From the NCBI GenBank assembly GCA_020249435.1, contig JADCFQ010000031.1:1-64000 (forward strand): a stretch of DNA of 64,000 nt, in the 5' to 3' direction. The notes under the pieces were generated by a model. The model did not search any database. It saw only the letters and a program-made list of their open reading frames with translations, and was not told where the DNA came from. Numbering within the stretch: the stretch's first letter is position 1; every line of letters starts with the position of its first letter. Positions 63,861 to 64,000 of the stretch are shown one piece after another. This stretch comes from Roseomonas sp. (GTDB taxonomy: Bacteria; Pseudomonadota; Alphaproteobacteria; Acetobacterales; Acetobacteraceae). A program made the translations under genes and the position numbers.

Positions 63861-64000
63861 GCATGACCATGCAACGCGATTATGACCCGAAGCGTAGCCG
63901 CTGGATCCCCTGGGTTTTCGTGGGTGGAATGGCGCTCGTGGTGGCGGTGAATGCGCTGCTGGTGTGGTTTTCACTTTCCACCTTTACCGGCGTGACCGTA
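63857..64000 (+). CDS. fixH: FixH/CcoH family protein, truncated by window edge
   Basis: The frame starts in the ccoG stop (ATGA) and runs to the window end for 48 residues: a short basic N-terminus (QRDYDPKRSRWIPW) and one membrane helix (VFVGGMALVVAVNALLVWFS). FixH/CcoH is a small assembly factor of cbb3 oxidase and usually follows ccoG. The C-terminus is outside the window; ccoI and ccoS would be expected next. Confidence 0.85.
   Translation, partial: MSMTMQRDYDPKRSRWIPWVFVGGMALVVAVNALLVWFSLSTFTGVTV

Overview
The window reads as a gene-dense, GC-rich chromosome segment of an alphaproteobacterium, most likely Rhodospirillales/Acetobacteraceae (Roseomonas-like). The reasons are the coaBC-dut, rsmI/LpoA-like, ffh-rpsP-rimM-trmD-rplS and ccoNOQP-ccoG-fixH blocks, two orphan Bug (TctC-type) receptors, and many heavily overlapping ATGA junctions. 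This placement is inferred from gene content and protein style; no database search was run.

Layout. 1-2.2 kb: the end of an IS5-type insertion sequence abutting the stop codon of an AhpD-like gene, then a TTC38-like TPR gene. 2.1-5.5 kb (minus strand): a secreted cysteine-rich orphan, dut, coaBC, and an unusual winged-helix/coiled-coil/J-like protein. 5.5-9 kb: SDR and Bug receptor, divergent from a deaminase-type amidohydrolase. 9-11.2 kb: a Q/P-rich SH3 protein and a three-gene cobalt-type nitrile hydratase (or thiocyanate-hydrolase-like) cluster with split beta subunit. 11.2-17.5 kb: AspT-type transporter, rsmI, LpoA-like lipoprotein, PhoR-like kinase, a second Bug receptor. 17.7-22.7 kb: capsule-type polysaccharide export operon (lipoprotein, KpsM, KpsT, KpsE-like, OPX protein) with no biosynthesis genes. 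22.8-25 kb: split chromate transporter fused by overlaps to an FrhB/BciB-type flavoprotein gene. 25-34.3 kb: housekeeping (guaB, rlmE, ppx/gppA, tRNA-Gln, CBS protein, patatin lipoprotein, ffh-rpsP-rimM-trmD-rplS). 34.4-37.7 kb: leuCDB and tRNA-Arg. 37.8-43.4 kb: complete oligopeptide-type ABC transporter on the minus strand.

43.4-58.9 kb is a mosaic: an XRE regulator followed by a small membrane protein with an operator-like palindrome; an oxaloacetate-decarboxylase-like plus FMN hydroxyacid dehydrogenase pair; an MFS exporter; a TauE/TIGR02186/universal-stress operon; SMP-30; HdeD; an orphan molybdenum hydroxylase large subunit facing moaB; pepT; an acyl-CoA carboxyltransferase; and DUF2189. 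58.9-64 kb is the cbb3 oxidase operon (ccoNOQP, ccoG, start of fixH), preceded by a perfect FNR/FixK-type palindrome, indicating microaerobic respiration.

No rRNA, CRISPR array or prophage was seen. The items most worth follow-up are the regulator/small membrane protein/operator unit, the three-gene nitrile hydratase, the winged-helix/J-like protein, the flavoprotein coupled to the chromate transporter, and the secreted cysteine-rich orphan with its own leader hairpin.
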